A DNA stretch of 64,000 nt from Lophius americanus (Eukaryota > Chordata > Actinopteri > Lophiiformes > Lophiidae), in NCBI GenBank assembly GCA_037951165.1, contig JBBDHG010000426.1:186001-250000 (forward strand), in the 5' to 3' direction. Each line of letters starts with the position of its first letter. The first letter of the stretch is position 1. The translations under genes and the position numbers were made by a program. This document shows, piece after piece, positions 34,661-45,280 of the stretch. The notes below the pieces were generated by a model. The model saw only the letters and a list, made by a program, of their open reading frames with translations, had not been told where the DNA came from and made no database searches.

Positions 34661-36194
34661 GCTCTAGCTACTTTTAGCATGGCAATGCAACCAGCTAACC
34701 GAGCTAAAGGCATATTCCCAAACTCCATCCGCCTCTCCTGTTTACATCTGGCGACGCCACACACAGCCGAGGCTGTGGCGTCCATTAATCACAGCCCTCC
34801 TACACCGGCTGCTGACAGGTAGATTTTATCGGAGCCGTTAGACATAAACAAACATGTTAATTTCCAGATGAAGAGGTTCCTCTGACTTTTTTATTATACT
34901 TATACGCCTTCCTGGTAAAAAAAAAAAAAAAGGAGAAAAAAAAGGAAAAGAGCTTCATAATTACTCCCAGAAATGTCAAACAAGATAATTACCATGAATC
35001 CACCTCGGATGTTCTCGCTGAGGCGTAACCTACCCTTGTGTTTGTTTTTTGTTTGTTTTTTTTAATAATACCTTCTCCTCCCGGTTCCATTTTATTTCTC
35101 ATGTCTTGTGTAAAAGTTTCTGAAATCCCTGCAGCTGCCTGTTTAGCTCCTGCTCTCGGCCTTGAGATCTTTTATTAGACAAAGTCAGGGGAAAAAAAAA
35201 CAAAAAGGAGTCTGGCTCACTCGAATAACCCCGGCGAGGCTGTCATTACACGTCGCCCTCTCTGCAGCCATTATCGCTTTAGCTAAACTGACCATTAAAA
35301 CTAGCGCCCGGCTCTCCCCATCTGGACACATCCGCTCAGAGGAGACGACACTAAACCAGAATAAAGACAGGAACGTCTCGGTGAGAATGCTCATTACGTT
35401 TGGTTCAGTATGATGGAAGCCTCTGGTTCTTGAGCTGGAGTCAGAACCAGAGGCAGGGACCTAAAAATGTGCCAACGCCATGATTCAGCAGTGGAATCGT
35501 ATCTGGAAGCATATTTCTGTGATTCTGTACAATGTTTTTTTTGTTTTTTTGCACTATAATGCATTCATTTTATGCAACAAATTTACCACTTTTAATGCAT
35601 TAATAAAGATCTACTAAATTATTTTGAATTATCAATATTTGGTACATTATTCATCCCATTAATTTAGGCAAAATACATTCATTTATTTATTTTTGTTTTA
35701 TTTTTTAAATATTTTTAAAAATATATATTTCTTTTCTTTTTCAAATGTATTTATTGATGTATTTCTTTGTATTATTTTAGATGCGTAATTATTTTTTTTA
35801 AATGTATATGTTTATGGATTTTTGTATCTTTTTAAAAAAGAAGCAGAATTGAATAGGCTAAATTGTTACGGCGGTCAATTTGTTACCTTTTCCAGCAGTC
35901 ACGGCCCAGAGGGTAAAAAGCAGCACCTCTGTAGAAGGTGGGAATTAGTTCTGTAGCTCCACCTGACAGCCTCTGAGTGTTTTTGCACCGCAGCTAGCTC
36001 CTGAGGTTACATGAACATCTGCAGCCTTCAGAGATCTACCCTCATTAATTTTTCCTTTGGTTTTATGCACCTGCGAAGGTGGAATACAGTCAAACCAGCT
36101 CCATCCATACGGAACAGGAAATAGTCTCTAATAATAATCAGCATCTCCTCCCATACCTCCATTCCGTCTCCCATACTTTTCTACAGGCCTTAAA
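34661..36194. other. Non-coding stretch, partly AT-rich
   Basis: 34950-35410 is high-complexity and repeat-free and might hold a conserved element. 35520-35870 is very AT-rich low-complexity DNA. No gene recognised. Confidence 0.4.
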
Positions 36195-36305
36195 GGTGTG
36201 CATCTCATAATTGGTGTCAAGGACTATATATGTGGACTATATCAGACCAACGGTTAGGAAGTTATGTCCGAAAACCTTTGGAGATAAGCTAAACTATCAA
36301 TGCTA
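36195..36305 (-). repeat. Family X fragment (reverse)
   Basis: tggactatatcagaccaacg then gttaggaagttatgtccgaaaacctttgg. These match the reverse-strand core (ggactaaatcggaccaa..gttaggaaattatg) and the following unit. Confidence 0.55.
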
Positions 36306-36469
36306 CTCACCTCTCTGCTGGCGGAGAAATGCGTGATTGTGTTCAGCAGGCCGGCGTTCCGAGGTTTGTAGACTCTAGAACAAACAAATGCACCGAGGGA
36401 TGCGACTTGAAGCTTGTAGCGAGGGTTGAAATGCATGATGGGAAACAACGAGAAAGTGGAATTGAAGCA
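36306..36469. other. Non-coding stretch
   Basis: Short unannotated spacer before the MITE-like element. No recognised feature. Confidence 0.4.
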
Positions 36470-37026
36470 CACTGGAAAAAAATTGCCCTTCAAAACCATG
36501 TTCAAAAAAAAAATTACACTTTAAGACATCTTGAAAGGAGTTAGTAAATATACATTTAACTATATTTTTACTAATATTTGGAAGTTTTGTGTCACAAAAT
36601 CAGCCAGTAATTCATAAAATGTGTGTTTTTCCCCCCATTTTTGTGTCACTTCATTTTTTTCTTGTTTTTTTTTGTTTTTATCCTATCTCCTAAACCAATT
36701 CATAAATTTCCCCTTGTGGAGATTTCACAAAGTTTCTATCTACTTAATCGCGACACTGTTGTAGAGTTGAGACCCTTACGAATTTTAAATAAGATTAGAT
36801 TGTAATATTTAAGTATTTAAGTCGACATTTCTCTGTAAGTTAGCTGGAAATGGCTAAATTTGAGCTTTTGAGATGCTTCCAAGATTCTTTTGTCCCTAAA
36901 AACACAACCTTATATCTCAGGGAAATGTTACTAGTTCAGTGATTATCTCTTCAATCAATAACATTTAAGAGATTTTGACTAGAAACTAGAACAAAAACTC
37001 TTGGTAAGATTTAGAGTTTTTGCAGT
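36470..37026. mobile_element. MITE-like element, copy 2
   Basis: Begins cactggaaaaaaattgccc and ends gagtttttgcagt, terminal inverted repeats of the ACTGCAAAAA type. Internal phrases gagattttgactagaaacta and gaagttttgtgtcacaaaat match copy 1 at 19407-19887. About 557 bases with no transposase frame. Classification to superfamily is uncertain. Confidence 0.65.
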
Positions 37027-38499
37027 TCCTGTTTTTCTATCGATCCCAGTTGGTGAAAACAAGATGACAGAAAATAAACGCCGGGACTTTAACCCGACTT
37101 ACCCGCCGCCTGCTGCTGCTGGATATTTTTAGAACCTGCACAAACCGATGGAGACTTCACTGGCGATAATTAGAGCGCCATTAGATATGAGCAATTATCC
37201 ATCTCTAATGATGAAGATGAGGGCGTAAATGAGGGGCCGCCGTTGGAACAATTCATCCCCGGCTTCCCTCGCTGTCGTCTTGACCTCGTGGACGTCCAGC
37301 GAGGAGACGGATGGGATTCAATTACGTGTGAATATCCGTGTGCGTCGACTCCATTGTCTCCCTACTTATTCGTCCCCGAAGGGAGAGAGAGACCGGACCG
37401 ACTTAATCCGTATCTGGCGCCCCTCAGCAGGGGAAGAAACGCCAGTAATCCTCGCTGTGAGGCCTCCATGCTGGGAAGGACTCTCCAGTCGAGTCTCCCG
37501 CTCCGGGCCTGTGTGCCGGGGCTAAGACCACTTGATCTCCGGCTTTCTCCTCAGAAAACCGCTGAGCGACACAGAAGAAGAGAAACCAGTCAACTGCAGT
37601 TTGAGGCCGGATTGAAGGGAATGCAGTTTTTTTTTTTCTCGTGTTGAATCAAACCTAAAGAGGCTCCATTTTTATTCTCTTTACCAGCGGGGATTACAAA
37701 GTTTTGAGAAATAAATGATTAGAATGAACTTTTTGGTGAATTTCTGCAAGGTGGTATCACAAAGGAGATCAAATCTCCTTTTGATCTGCGTAAAAGGTAG
37801 ATCAAAAAGAAATTTCTAGATCTTTTCTATCTAAATATCAAATCTTATCCCATCAAATCTCCGTTTGAATATTTAAACTCAAACAGAAGCTAAAAAAACT
37901 CGTTTTCTTCATTGTTTGTCCTTTTTTTATTTCTTGTTTACTTGTTTGTTTGTTTTTGCCCCCCAGAGCTTGAACCGGATACGATGTGAACAACATTTAT
38001 CAGAAGCGTGGTTCAGACCTAGAGATGTGAAAGTTTCCAAAGTACAACTCTGCAGATCGTTTGTTTCACGTCAGGTCGATTGTAAAGTCGTTACGTTCGG
38101 CTCTTTTACTCGGACCTCATAAGTCATACCTCAAACAGCCGTAGGGTTTCTCTAAATGCACCAGAAGCACGAAGAAGGACGTTTCCCCTGCCAGCTGATG
38201 CACTGTAAAACCCATTAGATGCCATTTAAGCGGGAAATCTGACATCCAGGCCGGAGCGTTTTCTCCCTCCGTGATATGAACCAGGACAGCGAATGGCAAC
38301 TTCATGCGATTACAGGATCGATGTTACACGCCCGATCCAACAATTTACACCGGATTACTAAAAAAACCCCGCCGCACACACGCGCCCTGAAAGCACCACG
38401 GCCGGAATACGATTAACCCCGACTGCTCAGACGAGACACATTCTGATGAAACTTCATGTTCTACAGCAGATCCAGTCGATATCCAAAACTCCAGCATCT
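37027..38499. other. Non-coding stretch
   Basis: AAAGGAGAT (37761-37769) and ATCTCCTTT (37773-37781) form a small hairpin with loop caa. The 134-residue frame at 37243-37647 has no recognisable domain. No gene supported. Confidence 0.4.
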
Positions 38500-38610
38500 T
38501 CGACTTATTTTAGAATAATATATAAATACGTAATATATTCCTAACTTGTACTCTAAAGTCATATTTATATTCACTTATTATATTTTTTGTCATGGTTTTG
38601 TGTTTGTGGA
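38500..38610 (+). mobile_element. Shared 5' block of the 23-bp array element, copy 1
   Basis: The sequence cgacttattttagaataata..gtaatatattcctaacttgt..ctctaaagtcatatttat..tattcac..tttttgtcatggttttgtg is repeated almost exactly at 40897-41007. In both places it directly precedes a 23-bp array on the same strand. This implies one mobile or duplicated unit comprising flank and array. Confidence 0.75.
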
Positions 38611-39327
38611 TGAACCTGGAATGTTTCACTGTGTGAACCTTGAATGTTTCACTGTGTGAACCTGGAATGTTTCACTGTGTGAACCTGGACTGTTTCACTG
38701 TGTGAACCTGGACTGTATCACTGTATGAACCTGGACTGTTTCACTGTGTGAACCTGGAATGTTTCACTGTGTGAACCTGGAATGTTTCACTGTGTGAACC
38801 TGGACTGTTTCACTGTGTGAACCTGGAATGTTTCACTGTGTGAACCTGGAATGTTTCACTGTGTGAACCTGGAATGTTTCACTGTGTGAACCTGGACTGT
38901 TTCACTGTGTGAACCTGGACTGTATCACTGTGTGAACCTGGACTGTTTCACTGTGTGAACCTGGAATGTTTCACTGTGTGAACCTGGAATGTTTCACTGT
39001 GTGAACATGGACTGTTTCACTGTGTGAACCTGGAATGTTTCACTGTGTGAACCTGGACTGTTTCACTGTGTGAGCCTGGAATGTTTCACTGTGTGAACCT
39101 GGAATGTTTCACTGTGTGAACCTGGACTGTTTCACTGTGTGAATCTGGAATGTTTCACTGTGTGAACCTGGACTGTTTCACTGTGTGAACCTGGAATGTT
39201 TCACTGTGTGAACCTGGACTGTTTCACTGTGTGAATCTGGAATGTTTCACTGTGTGAACCTGGACTGTTTCACTGTGTGAACCTGGAATGTTTCACTGTG
39301 TGAACCTGGACTGTTTCACTGTGTGAC
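38611..39327 (+). repeat. 23-bp minisatellite, array 1 (31 units)
   Basis: Unit core tgaacctggaatgtttcac with a/c at the ninth or tenth base. The start phrase at 38611 recurs at 39301, exactly 30 units later, so there are no indels. Substitutions such as accttgaatg, gaatctgg and actgtatcactgtatg occur. Open frames in it are artefacts. Confidence 0.95.
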
Positions 39328-39439
39328 CTTGGGATCTCCTTCTAGTTTGAGGTGCCTGAGTTGCGGCGGTTCTACTCTTGGCTCTCTTCGGATGCTGGAA
39401 CTCTGTTCCCCATCTCTGAGGTTGGAGCCCAGCCCCCCC
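39328..39439. other. Non-coding stretch, possible Rex3 continuation
   Basis: Sequence between the 23-bp array and the Rex3 match. Phrases such as gatgctggaactctgttccc may extend the Rex3 match leftward, but weakly. Confidence 0.35.
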
Positions 39440-39760
39440 CACAAAGGAACCTTATTTATTCCCCTTGTATCCTCGACCGCATTGAGGGTTGAAACGCTAA
39501 ATTGAGAGCTTTGTCTTACGACTCAGCTATTTCGTCACCACAACAGACCGATACAGCACCGGTACTACTGCTGATGACTCATCGGACCGCCTGAAAATCT
39601 CCAGGTCCATTTTCCCATCAGCTCCTTTGCATTGGGCAGCAACCCAACCTCAACCCGAGGGGGACAGTCCACTGATTCCAGGCAGAGAACCACGGTCTCA
39701 GATTTGGTGGTCCTGACTCTCATACGGGCCGCTTACAGACTGATTTGTGTCCGGTACCTC
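39440..39760 (-). pseudogene. Rex3 (RTE) retrotransposon fragment
   Basis: Minus-strand Rex3 ORF region. Recognised + strand text: gaaccttatttattcccctt then gtatcctcgac, aaattgagagctttgtctta..gactcagct, caccacaacagaccgataca then gcaccgg, and accacggtctcagatttgg then tggtcctgactctcat..gccgctta. These match the standard Rex3 reverse-complement sequence downstream of the reverse transcriptase catalytic core. A deletion of a middle segment and several changes leave no intact frame. Confidence 0.75.
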
Positions 39761-40448
39761 CCACCGAGCTCATCGTTCCTTCTTTGGCGATTTTCGGCAC
39801 TTTTTTTCCCGACTTCTTTCTAAAACCGATGGCCCACTTTTCCTGACCGAGCTGCAGACTTTGATGAATATTTCACATGTGCTGCCCGGACTGTCGGACA
39901 GGAGTGACAGAACAAAGCTTCTGGATCCTGTAGGACGCGACCTTCGGATGCACCGGTTGGTTGGTCGGTTGGCATCGGTTTGACCGAAATGTCTCCTCTG
40001 TCTGTTTTCCCGTCTGTCTCTCCGACTGAGACACCTGTCTGCAATCAGAACCCCTCTGGCAGGATGGGGACAAACAGTCTGGTCTCCGGCCCAACAGTAT
40101 ACCTTCCTCGTCCGTTCACCAACTTTCCGGTCGCCTATGACATCATCGGCCCGAGGGCTAACTTCTGCACGCACAGATTTGCTCCGTGAGAGGCAGCGGA
40201 CACGGTCGCCGCCTCCCCCCATTAACATTTTGTCCTCGTTTTCAGCGAGGCTAAATTTGGCAGAGGAAGTAGCTTGAAGGTCTTCCTAGCGTGGAGGTGG
40301 AATAAAGGACATGTAAGACACGGGAACATCTAAGCTAACAAAGCTTTGCTCTTTAAAATGTTTGAACATGATTTCGGGTTGAATAAAAGGCGGGAGTAAT
40401 AGAGATTATGATGTTTAGAGTCGTCGCCTACAGTTGTAGAAATATACA
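39761..40448. other. Non-coding stretch
   Basis: GC-rich. The 152-residue minus-strand frame at 39770-40228 has no recognisable domain. Confidence 0.4.
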
Positions 40449-40500
40449 GATCAGCCATAACATTATAACCACTGACAGGGGAAACCAGGATAACGCGTTT
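40449..40500 (+). mobile_element. Tc1-like terminal inverted repeat fragment
   Basis: gatcagccataacattataa followed by ccactgacagg is the outward TIR of the same Tc1-like family seen at 4862. The body beyond about 40500 is not recognisable. An oppositely oriented end lies at about 43892. Confidence 0.75.
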
Positions 40501-40896
40501 ATTAACTCACTAAATGGGGCGGCTGAAGCTAAGTGGGTGGTATTATAGTCGGTATTATTATATAGTTATTGGGGTTCTTTTCTATCAGCTCTCCCAGATA
40601 TTCAAAATGACAGATAATTAGTTATGACATCATCTCAGATGGTCCCGGGTTTGATTGATTTCCTACCCAACATCCTCTCCTCTCTTTTCCTCTCGTCATA
40701 ACTGTCTTCTTCAGATCTTCACACCGACAAAACAAGAAAAAAAGAGCTCATCAAAAACAACTTCCTGTCTCTCTCACTCATATTTATGTGACTTTCTTCC
40801 TCAGAGCTGTTTTCATTCAAACTGAGACAATAATATATAATCACCGCTGATGATGACGAGGCTGCGAGGGGAAACGGCTGCAAGGGGATCTTATCT
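40501..40896. other. Non-coding stretch
   Basis: Unique-looking sequence between a Tc1 end and the array element. No feature recognised. Confidence 0.4.
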
Positions 40897-41007
40897 TTGA
40901 CTTATTTCAGAATAATATATATGCGTAATATATTCCTAACTTGTACTCTACAGTCATATTTATATTCAGTTTTTATATTTTTTATCTTGGTTTTGTGTTT
41001 CTCTGTG
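40897..41007 (+). mobile_element. Shared 5' block of the 23-bp array element, copy 2
   Basis: Near-identical to 38500-38610 through tgacttatttcagaataata, gtaatatattcctaacttgt and ctacagtcatatttatattc. It directly abuts the second 23-bp array. A change tttttgtc to ttttatc is among the few differences. Confidence 0.75.
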
Positions 41008-41293
41008 TGAACCTGGACTGTTTCACTGTATGAACCTGGACTGTTTCACTGAATGAACCTGGAATGTTTCAATGTATGAACCTGGACTGTTTCACTGTAT
41101 GAACCTGGACTGTTTCACTGAATGAACCTGGACTGTTTCACTGTATGAACCTGGACTGTTTCACTGAATGAACCTGGAATGTTTCAATGTATGAACCTGG
41201 ACTGTTTCACTGTATGAACCTGGACTGTTTCACTGAATGAACCTGGAATGTTTCAATGTATGAACCTGGAATGTTTCACTGTATGAACCTGGA
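41008..41293 (+). repeat. 23-bp minisatellite, array 2 (12-13 units)
   Basis: Starts of tgaacctgga at 41008 and 41284 are 276 bases apart, exactly 12 units. Units come in three types: cactgtatg, cactgaatg and caatgtatg endings. These repeat as a three-unit (69-bp) pattern three or four times. Confidence 0.95.
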
Positions 41294-41296
41294 ATA

Positions 41297-41330
41297 CACG
41301 CTCACATGTTTTCTGATCCATGTGAGCGTG
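41297..41330. other. Perfect 12-bp hairpin at the end of array 2
   Basis: CACGCTCACATG (41297-41308) and CATGTGAGCGTG (41319-41330) are exact reverse complements with a 10-base loop (ttttctgatc). It begins directly after the last array unit. A terminal hairpin after an internal minisatellite is reminiscent of Helitron-like or HINE-like elements, but a CTRR end is not evident, and array 1 lacks this hairpin. Confidence 0.9.
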
Positions 41331-41853
41331 AATGTTCGCATTCTTTAGTATAATTATAACCCTATCGCAATGCATGATGGGAAGTACGTATATCTAAAAA
41401 GGATAAGAAAATAAAATACGGTGCATGTTTTAAAGCCCTTAATCTAGAAACCTGGTTTACGATACGCAAATAATTAGATGTAGATAAATTGTGCAACATT
41501 GATATTAATTAGCCGAACTTTTCAGAATAAGAGCATCTGAAGGGAATCGTCATTTTCAACCTCGTTCAAAAACATGTTCATTTTATGATCGCTCCCCCCG
41601 ATCATAAAAACACATCCGATCTGAACGGCAGTGATTCACACACAAATGGTTTTTACTTTCTCATACTGCCGCATGTTCATTTCACACTCCAGTATTTATG
41701 GGCCGCTTCCTGTTATGACGCCGAGTGTGAGCAGGAGCTAAAGTGCGGCGGAGTGGAATGATGGGATTTTGCAGGGGCAGTACCAGAACACGCCGACGCA
41801 CCTCGCGTTTGAACGACACACATGTTCTTGCATGTGGACTATCACGCAGATGT

Positions 41854-41856
<3 letters not shown>
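41331..41856. other. Non-coding stretch
   Basis: No recognised feature besides the AT repeat that follows. Confidence 0.4.

Positions 41857-41886
<30 letters not shown>
41857..41886. repeat. AT dinucleotide repeat
   Basis: About 30 bases of atatat after tgtatac. Confidence 0.95.
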
Positions 41887-41888
<2 letters not shown>

Positions 41889-42359
41889 CAGCTCTCGCAC
41901 ACAGAAGCTAATTCCTCTGATTACTGATTTACACGAGCAGCAACACAACAGCACAGGTGGCCCGCCCCGGGCTCTTCCTCCCCCTCGCCCCTCTTCCCCC
42001 TCCTACTAATCCAGAGAGCAGAAAAATGGAGAGGCAGAAAAGGAGGGATGAACGTGCTAACGTGTGAAAACGTAATGAAAGGCGGCCTGGAGGCAAAAAA
42101 GAGCTGAGGATTAACAAAGTGAATCCAGGCTCGCCAAGCAGCTGGAACACTTATAGGTTGTTTTTTTTTTTACACGCGCAAACACGTACTTTGATGCCGC
42201 ACCATCTCAGAGAAGTTCAGAGCAACGTGGGAAATATGGCGAGTAAGATGTCTTAGCTCGTATCCGGGCTTAGAGACGCCGGAGGAGGGACAGAGGAGGG
42301 AATGCGGTGAAGGAGCGCTCGATTACGTAACGGCGCTAATCACAAAGGGGCTGGCAGGT
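41887..42359. other. Non-coding stretch
   Basis: Unique-looking. A C-rich patch is at 41960-42005, and a T12 run near 42160. No gene recognised. Confidence 0.4.
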
Positions 42360-42470
42360 GTGTGTAGTGGTTGGAGCTGACGCCTCGCAGCAGGAGAGGG
42401 GTTTGAATCCAGGGCGGTTTCTGTGGAGATGTCATGTTCTCGTCGCTGTTTGGATCGGATCCCCATCAGT
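42360..42470 (+). mobile_element. tRNA-derived SINE head fragment
   Basis: gtgtagtggttggagctgac then gcctcgcagcaggaga, followed by ggtttgaatccagggcgg (a B-box-like GGTTTGAATCC), then ctgtggagatgtcatgttct. This matches the head of a common fish SINE (gtgtagtggttagcac...gcctcacagcaagaagg...ggttcgaatccc...ctgtgtggagtttgcatgttct). The body and tail are missing. Tails of the same family lie at 22950 and 63785. Confidence 0.75.
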
Positions 42471-42549
42471 CTAAAGAAACATGTATCAAAGGTGAATGGT
42501 GCAGGAAGTCCCTCCCCATCTTGGCGTCAGTTTAAGCTAGGATGGGTAA

Positions 42550-42583
42550 GGGGGGGTGGAGGTGGAGGTGGAGGTGATGGTGG
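42550..42583 (+). repeat. GGTGGA repeat, G-rich
   Basis: ggggggtggaggtggaggtg then gaggtgatggtgg. It could form a G-quadruplex. It resembles the tract at 44238. Confidence 0.85.
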
Positions 42584-42614
42584 CATATGTCCTACCGCCG
42601 AATATATTTTCCTG

Positions 42615-42765
42615 ATAAAGCGCCCCCTTATGGCGGAATTATAAAACCGATGTTTCCCAACATCAGTCCAGTTCTTCCTCAAACTAAGATTTGAAAAAGG
42701 CCCAAAATTTGCAAATGATCCATGAAACGGTTTTTGAGTCATCGCGTTAAATACAACCAATCCGC
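42615..42765 (-). repeat. Dispersed family X fragment (reverse)
   Basis: cgccccctta near 42621, catcagtccagttcttcctc then aaactaag, aaatgatccatgaaacggtt then tttgag. These are the complement of the family X 5' half (ctcaaaaac.gtttcatgg / aggaagaactgga). Confidence 0.6.
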
Positions 42766-43376
42766 GGCGGCGGCAGAAGAATTGCACCACCCGTAATTCC
42801 GGCATGTATTTTGTTCCCCCTGAGTTCCCTAACGTGAAAGTCGGAGGATGTTTTTGACTTTCACCGGTGACACGTTGTTTCGTCATCTCCGCCCGCCACG
42901 CGTGAGTTATGAACCCTGGTAGCTGAAATCTTCCACAACAATAACAACACATAACTCAGTCTGCAGTCCTTCTGTCCTCCCCTCCTCCCTCCTTCTCTTC
43001 CTCCTTTGACTCCCATCACAAGCCATGATATCCATTTCTAAACAGGAAGTGGACACAATGCGAGCACAAGCCTTTGGAGTCAACTCCCACGGCGACGTTG
43101 CACGTGTGCGGAGAATCGGAAATGCGTTACAGCCAGAATCCCGCATGGCCTGGGAGAGATCTTCAAGTCGATGCGTCGTCTCGGCGATATCCCGTTTATT
43201 GATCTGGAAATCGAGCGTGAGCGAGGGCTGTTATCTTTTCCAGGGTAAGAAGAAGAAGAAAATAAAACACAGAGAAGGCCCGCCCCCCTCCCCTCCTTCC
43301 ATGGTTTATTTATCCCCTCGACTTGCATGTGGGATACGGCGTGGACGGCTGCCAGGAGCCCATGTGTTAGAGATAC
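42766..43376. other. Non-coding stretch
   Basis: No recognised feature. A proline-rich minus-strand frame in 42527-42952 comes partly from the GGTGGA repeat. Confidence 0.4.
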
Positions 43377-43395
43377 GCCGCCGCCGCCGCCGCCA
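43377..43395. repeat. CGC trinucleotide repeat
   Basis: gccgccgccgccgccgcc, CpG-rich and short. Confidence 0.85.
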
Positions 43396-43818
43396 CACAT
43401 GAACACACAGACAAATAAACTGCGTCGACCACAAACAAACACAAAACATGCCTGACCGCAAATGTACAAACAACCAGGCATAAACACGGAGATAAGAGAC
43501 GCTTTGTGCGGCCGATGGGATGTTTTTGGCATGTGAGCGTTTTTTTTCTTTTCAGCACTTCAGAGCAAAGTCGGGGATTCGCCACAAACTGGGAGGAGCC
43601 AATCTACAAGAATTTAATCCAAGGGCACAGTTCCCCCCCTTACTTTTGGGGTTACTCAGATTACTTGTGTGAACAACGGCTGAAGGCCAAGAACTAGTTA
43701 TTCCATCAGATCCATCATCCTCATCATTCAGTCTCAGCAGAGTCATCAGCCGCCGCCGCCACCAGCATCCAGACTCCGAAGCAGGATGCGGCTCAGAGCA
43801 GTTTATCCCTCCCACCGA
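43396..43818. other. Non-coding stretch
   Basis: No recognised feature. A short gccgccgccgccacc patch lies near 43751-43765. Confidence 0.4.
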
Positions 43819-43892
43819 CAGCTGCCACGGTAACGAGGCAATCAATGTTATTCTGACTTCACCTGTAGGTGGTTATAATGTTTTGGCTGAAC
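43819..43892 (-). mobile_element. Tc1-like terminal inverted repeat fragment (reverse)
   Basis: gctgccacggtaacgaggca then atcaatgttattctgacttc, acctgtaggtggttataatg then ttttggctga. This is the reverse complement of the 4862-4945 end, including the stretch after the core. It is the same family, read inward from the right. Confidence 0.75.
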
Positions 43893-44237
43893 TTTTGCGC
43901 TGCAGATGGTCGGCAGAAATGATTAGAACATGCTATTAAACATGTTTACAGAGTTTTGCTGGAAAGGCGGAGAAAGTAGGACTCACGGAGGAACCCACAA
44001 ACCGGAGCGGTGACGGATGAGGCTCGCGGGCCGACTAATTTGTGACCGGCTGTTCACACCTCTCGGCCGAGACGGCGCCGCCCGCTGCGCGACCGGTGTA
44101 AGGTTCTGATTGCGCCCATGTTATTGAAGTGACGCTTTGTAACTCGCAACACCTGGCCCTCCACTCCAGCCCGACCCCCGAGCCGCCTCACGGCGGGGCA
44201 CGCAGGCGGAGTCCAGACAGGAGGGGCCCAGATGACC
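43893..44237. other. Non-coding stretch
   Basis: Unique-looking, GC-rich. No gene recognised. Confidence 0.4.
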
Positions 44238-44287
44238 TGGAGGTGGAGGTGGAGGTGGAGGTGGAGGTGCAGGTGGAGGTGGAGGTG
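44238..44287 (+). repeat. GGAGGT hexanucleotide repeat
   Basis: tggaggtggaggtggaggtg then gaggtggaggtgcaggtgg. About eight hexamer units, one with a c change. G-quadruplex-capable. It encodes EVEVEV artefact frames. Confidence 0.9.
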
Positions 44288-44878
44288 ACGGAGCGTTGGC
44301 AGAAGACGGATGGTTCTCCGGCCGGGTCAGAGACTAAATGCTTGAATAAAACTGGACCAGAAGAAAACAAGAAGAACACGTTTCCTGATTCATCCATTAC
44401 TCGTTGACCTCTGCTGCTTTCAAGCGGGCTTTCTAGAACCTCTTATAGCAGGACAAGTCCTTCCAAAATCCACGAGGAACATTCAGTGGTTCCATGTGAA
44501 AAATGAAAGTCCTTTATCCACCTTGGCTCCGCTGGATAGATATTGTTTCATAGAACTTTAGCAGGATTATGCAAGGACGGATTTCCCAGAATCCTTATGG
44601 AGGGGACGGTTCACGGGCCTGGAGAGAAACTTCCTGGCACCAGCCAACAAAACGTGACTCTGGTTCCTGATGTTGATAAATGTGCAGCTCAAGGTTTTTT
44701 AAATACGCGTCCCAAACATCGTGGGAGACTCGGCGCCGCCGCCAAAATGTAGATCGGATGACGAACCTCATAAAAAATTTAAACTGTATATTATGACTAG
44801 ATCTAATGCAGTTCAACAGAGTACTTTTAAATATTAGAACTACAAGAAGTACAAGACTTCAATCAAGCAGAAACTTTC
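44288..44878. other. Non-coding stretch
   Basis: No recognised feature. Confidence 0.4.
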
Positions 44879-45175
44879 TGAACCTCGACCGTTTCACCAG
44901 ATGAACCTGGACCGTTTCACCAGATTAACCTGGACCGTTTCACCAGATGAACCTGGACCATTTCACCAGATGAACCTGGACCATTTCACCAGATGAACCT
45001 GGACCGTTTCACCAGATGAACCTGGACCGTTTCACCAGATTAACCTGGACTGCTTCACCAGATGAACCTGGACCATTCTACCAGATGAACATGGACCATT
45101 TCACCAGATGAACCTGGACCATTTCACCAGATGAACCTGGACCATTTCACCAGATGAACCTGGACTTCTTCTTGT
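44879..45175 (+). repeat. 23-bp minisatellite, array 3 (13 units)
   Basis: tgaacct(c/g)ga at 44879 and tgaacctgga at 45155 are 276 bases apart, 12 exact units. The unit form is gaacctggaccgtttcacca then gat, i.e. a diverged relative of arrays 1 and 2. Its flanks share no recognisable match with theirs. Confidence 0.95.
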
Positions 45176-45280
45176 TGGCCATGGACTATTTTTGGGGTCT
45201 TTGCTAAACAGTTTTATCAATTGTTAATTAAACTAATATCGTCCAGATTAAGCAGCAAATCTCAATGTATAATTTGTATT
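45176..45280. other. Non-coding stretch
   Basis: Short spacer between two tandem repeats. Nothing recognised. Confidence 0.4.

Noticed and set aside
37243..37647. 134-residue frame
   Set aside because: No recognisable domain and no flanking exon evidence.
38611..39327. CRISPR-like array
   Set aside because: Direct 23-bp tandem repeat without spacers.
39770..40228. 152-residue minus-strand frame
   Set aside because: No domain, no start or splice context, and shadow frames overlap it on both strands.
42360..42470. A functional tRNA gene
   Set aside because: Only a SINE head with a B-box-like motif; flanks and body fit a SINE and the cloverleaf is not complete.
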